Part shown: in pieces, positions 62,279-64,000 of the stretch
Layout: each line of letters starts with the position of its first letter
How positions within the stretch are numbered: the first letter of the stretch is position 1
Assembly: GCF_016735515.1 (NCBI RefSeq)
Contig: NZ_JAERQZ010000001.1
Location: 4,204,746 to 4,268,745 of the forward strand
Source: Piscinibacter sp. HJYY11
GTDB taxonomy: Bacteria > Pseudomonadota > Gammaproteobacteria > Burkholderiales > Burkholderiaceae_C
Length of the DNA stretch: 64,000 nucleotides
Direction: 5' to 3'
The notes under the pieces: model-generated
Database searches by the model: none
Seen by the model: only the letters and a program-made list of their open reading frames with translations
What the model was told of the DNA's origin: nothing
Translations under genes and position numbers: made by a program

Positions 62279-63312
62279 ACACCACCACGACCACCCCCAC
62301 CGCCGCGCCGGCCGCCAAGGCCGAGGCGATCCCGAAAGCCGCGTTCGACTGGATCCCGCTCGCGCTCGTGCCGCTGCTGGCATTGGTCGCGCTCCCCGCC
62401 ATCGGCTCGCCGTCGTCGTGGCTCACGCTCACGGTCGCGGGCCTCGCGATGGGCATGATCATCTTCATCATCGCCTCGGGCCTCACGCTCGTCTTCGGCC
62501 TGATGGACGTGCTGAACTTCGGCCACGGCGTGTTCATCGCCTTCGGCGCCTTCGTGGCGACCAGCGTGTTCGGCGCGATGATCGGCTGGTCGGACGCCGA
62601 CAGCATGCTGAAGAACCTGGCGGTGCTCTTCTGCGCGATGCTCGCGGCGATGAGCATCACCGCGGCCATCGGCTGGGGCTTCGAGCGGGTGATGGTGCGG
62701 CCCGTCTACGGCCAGCACCTGAAGCAGATCCTCGTGACCATGGGCGGCATGATCATCGGCGAAGAGCTGATCAAGGTCGTGTGGGGCCCGCAGCAGATCC
62801 CGCTGCCCCTGCCCACCACGCTGCGCGGCTCGCTGCTGTGGGGCGATGCGGTGGTCGAGAAATACCGCCTCGTCGCGGTCGTGATCGGCGCCGTGGTGCT
62901 GCTCGCGATGCTCTTCACGCTCAACCGCACCAAGCTCGGCCTGCTCATCCGCGCCGGCGTGCAGGACCGCGAGATGGTCGAGAGCCTGGGCTACCGCATC
63001 CGCCGCCTGTTCGTCGGCGTGTTCGTCGCCGGCTCCGCGCTTGCGGGCCTGGGCGGCGTGCTGTGGGGCCTGTACCAGCAGAACGTGATCCCGCAGATCG
63101 GCGCGCAGGTCAACACGCTGATCTTCATCGTCATCATCATCGGCGGACTGGGCTCCACCTTCGGCTGCTTCGTGGGGGCGCTGCTCGTGGGCCTGCTCGC
63201 CAACTACGTGGGCTTCCTCGCGCCGAAGGCCGCGATGTTCTCCAACATCGGGCTGATGGTCGCGATCCTGCTTTGGAGGCCGCAGGGCCTCTATCCCGTG
63301 GCAAACCGGTGA
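62275..63312 (+). CDS. livH: branched-chain-type ABC transporter permease LivH
   Basis: The 345-residue inner-membrane protein has a polar 25-residue N-terminal leader, then about nine hydrophobic segments with the LivH signature GLTLVFGLMDVLNFGHGVF and the C-terminal IIIGGLGSTFGCFVGALL. It starts at the ATG overlapping the livF stop. It forms the channel with the LivM-type permease that follows two bases later. Confidence 0.93.
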   Translation: MNTTTTTPTAAPAAKAEAIPKAAFDWIPLALVPLLALVALPAIGSPSSWLTLTVAGLAMGMIIFIIASGLTLVFGLMDVLNFGHGVFIAFGAFVATSVFGAMIGWSDADSMLKNLAVLFCAMLAAMSITAAIGWGFERVMVRPVYGQHLKQILVTMGGMIIGEELIKVVWGPQQIPLPLPTTLRGSLLWGDAVVEKYRLVAVVIGAVVLLAMLFTLNRTKLGLLIRAGVQDREMVESLGYRIRRLFVGVFVAGSALAGLGGVLWGLYQQNVIPQIGAQVNTLIFIVIIIGGLGSTFGCFVGALLVGLLANYVGFLAPKAAMFSNIGLMVAILLWRPQGLYPVANR

Positions 63313-63314
63313 GC

Positions 63315-64000
63315 ATGATGTTCAGCAGACTCCTCTCCAACGACCTGCCGCGCAACCGCTGGCTCGCGGCCATCCTGATCGTGATCGTGCTGGGCCTCGC
63401 GCTCACGCCGTTTCTCTTCCCGAGCACCAAGGCGCTCAACGTCGGCGCGAAGATCCTCGTGTTCATCGTGCTCGTGGCGAGCTTCGACCTGCTGCTCGGC
63501 TACACCGGCATCGTGAGCTTCGCGCACACCATGTTCTTCGGCATCGGGGCATATGGTGTCGCCATCGCCAGCACGCGCCTCGGCCCCGGCTGGGGCTCGC
63601 TGGCGCTCGGCGTGGGCGTGGCGCTCGTGCTGGCGCTTGCGCTCTCGCTCGTGATCGGCCTTTTCAGCCTGCGGGTGAAGGCAATCTTCTTCGCGATGAT
63701 CACGCTGGCGGTGGCCTCGGCCTTCCTGTCGCTCGCCTCGCAGCTGTCGGACCTCACCGGTGGCGAAGACGGCCTCAACTTCAAGGTGCCCGAGGCGCTG
63801 CAGCCCGGCACGCAATACCTGGAAGAGCCCTTCCTCGGCGCAAGCATCGATGGCCGCTTCCTGAGCTACTACCTGCTCTTCGTCGCGACGGTGGTGCTGG
63901 TGCTCGTGATGCTGCGCATCGTCAACTCGCCCTTTGGCCGCGTGCTGCAGGCCATCCGCGAGAACGACTTCCGCGCCGAGGCCATCGGCTACCGCGTCGT
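63315..64000 (+). CDS. livM: branched-chain-type ABC transporter permease LivM (3' part outside the window)
   Basis: The first 228 codons are present, starting MMFSRLLSNDLPRNRWLA two bases after the livH stop (a second ATG follows directly). Hydrophobic segments and the LivM signature SFDLLLGYTGIVSFAHTMFF are clear, as is the coupling region FGRVLQAIRENDFRAEAIGY at the window edge. Full-length family members have about 320-360 residues, so roughly one third is missing. Confidence 0.92.
   Translation, partial: MMFSRLLSNDLPRNRWLAAILIVIVLGLALTPFLFPSTKALNVGAKILVFIVLVASFDLLLGYTGIVSFAHTMFFGIGAYGVAIASTRLGPGWGSLALGVGVALVLALALSLVIGLFSLRVKAIFFAMITLAVASAFLSLASQLSDLTGGEDGLNFKVPEALQPGTQYLEEPFLGASIDGRFLSYYLLFVATVVLVLVMLRIVNSPFGRVLQAIRENDFRAEAIGYRV

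Overview
The window is a GC-rich, tightly packed chromosomal segment with no rRNA, tRNA, insertion sequence, phage gene or CRISPR array that I can see. Two orphan Bug-type (tripartite tricarboxylate transporter) receptors, two trimeric porins of the beta-proteobacterial type, many AGGAGA ribosome binding sites and the overall gene families point to a Burkholderiales bacterium, probably of the Rubrivivax/Leptothrix/Rhizobacter/Methylibium group. The genus is an inference.

Layout. (1) 1-505: tail of a type IB topoisomerase and a small Cys-rich protein. (2) 575-8754: a LysR regulator divergent from a run of Bug receptor, cytochrome P450, porin, di-haem cytochrome c (CCP/MauG family), OmpA-like protein, second porin and a small secreted protein. 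It looks like an envelope-to-cytoplasm uptake and oxidation unit; the P450 lacks the usual acid-threonine pair. (3) 8759-17947: a peptide-type ABC importer (two permeases, two paralogous binding proteins, two ATPases) followed by a double-headed TetR regulator and a small membrane protein. (4) 18238-22279: an alpha/beta hydrolase, an ACAD10/11-like acyl-CoA dehydrogenase and an orphan sensor kinase. (5) 22305-26485: an SDR divergent from an SDR and a pair of acyl-CoA dehydrogenases. (6) 34175-26487 (minus): esterase, CoA-transferase, two crotonase-fold proteins, membrane acyltransferase, TetR, GNAT and hydrolase, preceded by a sharp AT-rich palindrome. (7) 41364-34292 (minus): class II aldolase, hydroxyacid dehydrogenase, serine hydrolase, cyclase-family protein, acyl-CoA ligase, FMN-binding protein and lipoprotein. 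(8) 50437-41486 (minus): FadB-like bifunctional enzyme, thiolase, ACAD10/11-type kinase, acyl-CoA ligase, Bug receptor and the ETF subunits. (9) 50773-59286 (plus): three acyl-CoA dehydrogenases, thioesterase, sigma-54 activator and TonB-dependent receptor. (10) 59502-64000: a branched-chain-amino-acid-type ABC importer behind a good -24/-12 promoter; the last permease is cut by the window end.

Together, about 45 kb is devoted to CoA-thioester catabolism: six acyl-CoA dehydrogenases, two CoA ligases, one CoA-transferase, hydratases, SDRs, thiolase and the ETF that accepts their electrons, surrounded by importers, porins and esterases. The substrate cannot be read from sequence. An HSD17B4-like SDR, two heteromer-like dehydrogenase pairs and a split ACAD10/11 system suggest branched, cyclic or hydroxylated acids rather than only plain fatty acids. 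The most testable novelties are the sigma-54 circuit (activator 55536-56996, enhancer-like repeats 59288-59355, promoter 59434-59448), the paired operators at 50522-50538 and 50703-50719, the palindrome at 34181-34198, the split 4-hydroxyacyl-CoA kinase/dehydrogenase pair and the unusual P450-cytochrome c-porin cluster.
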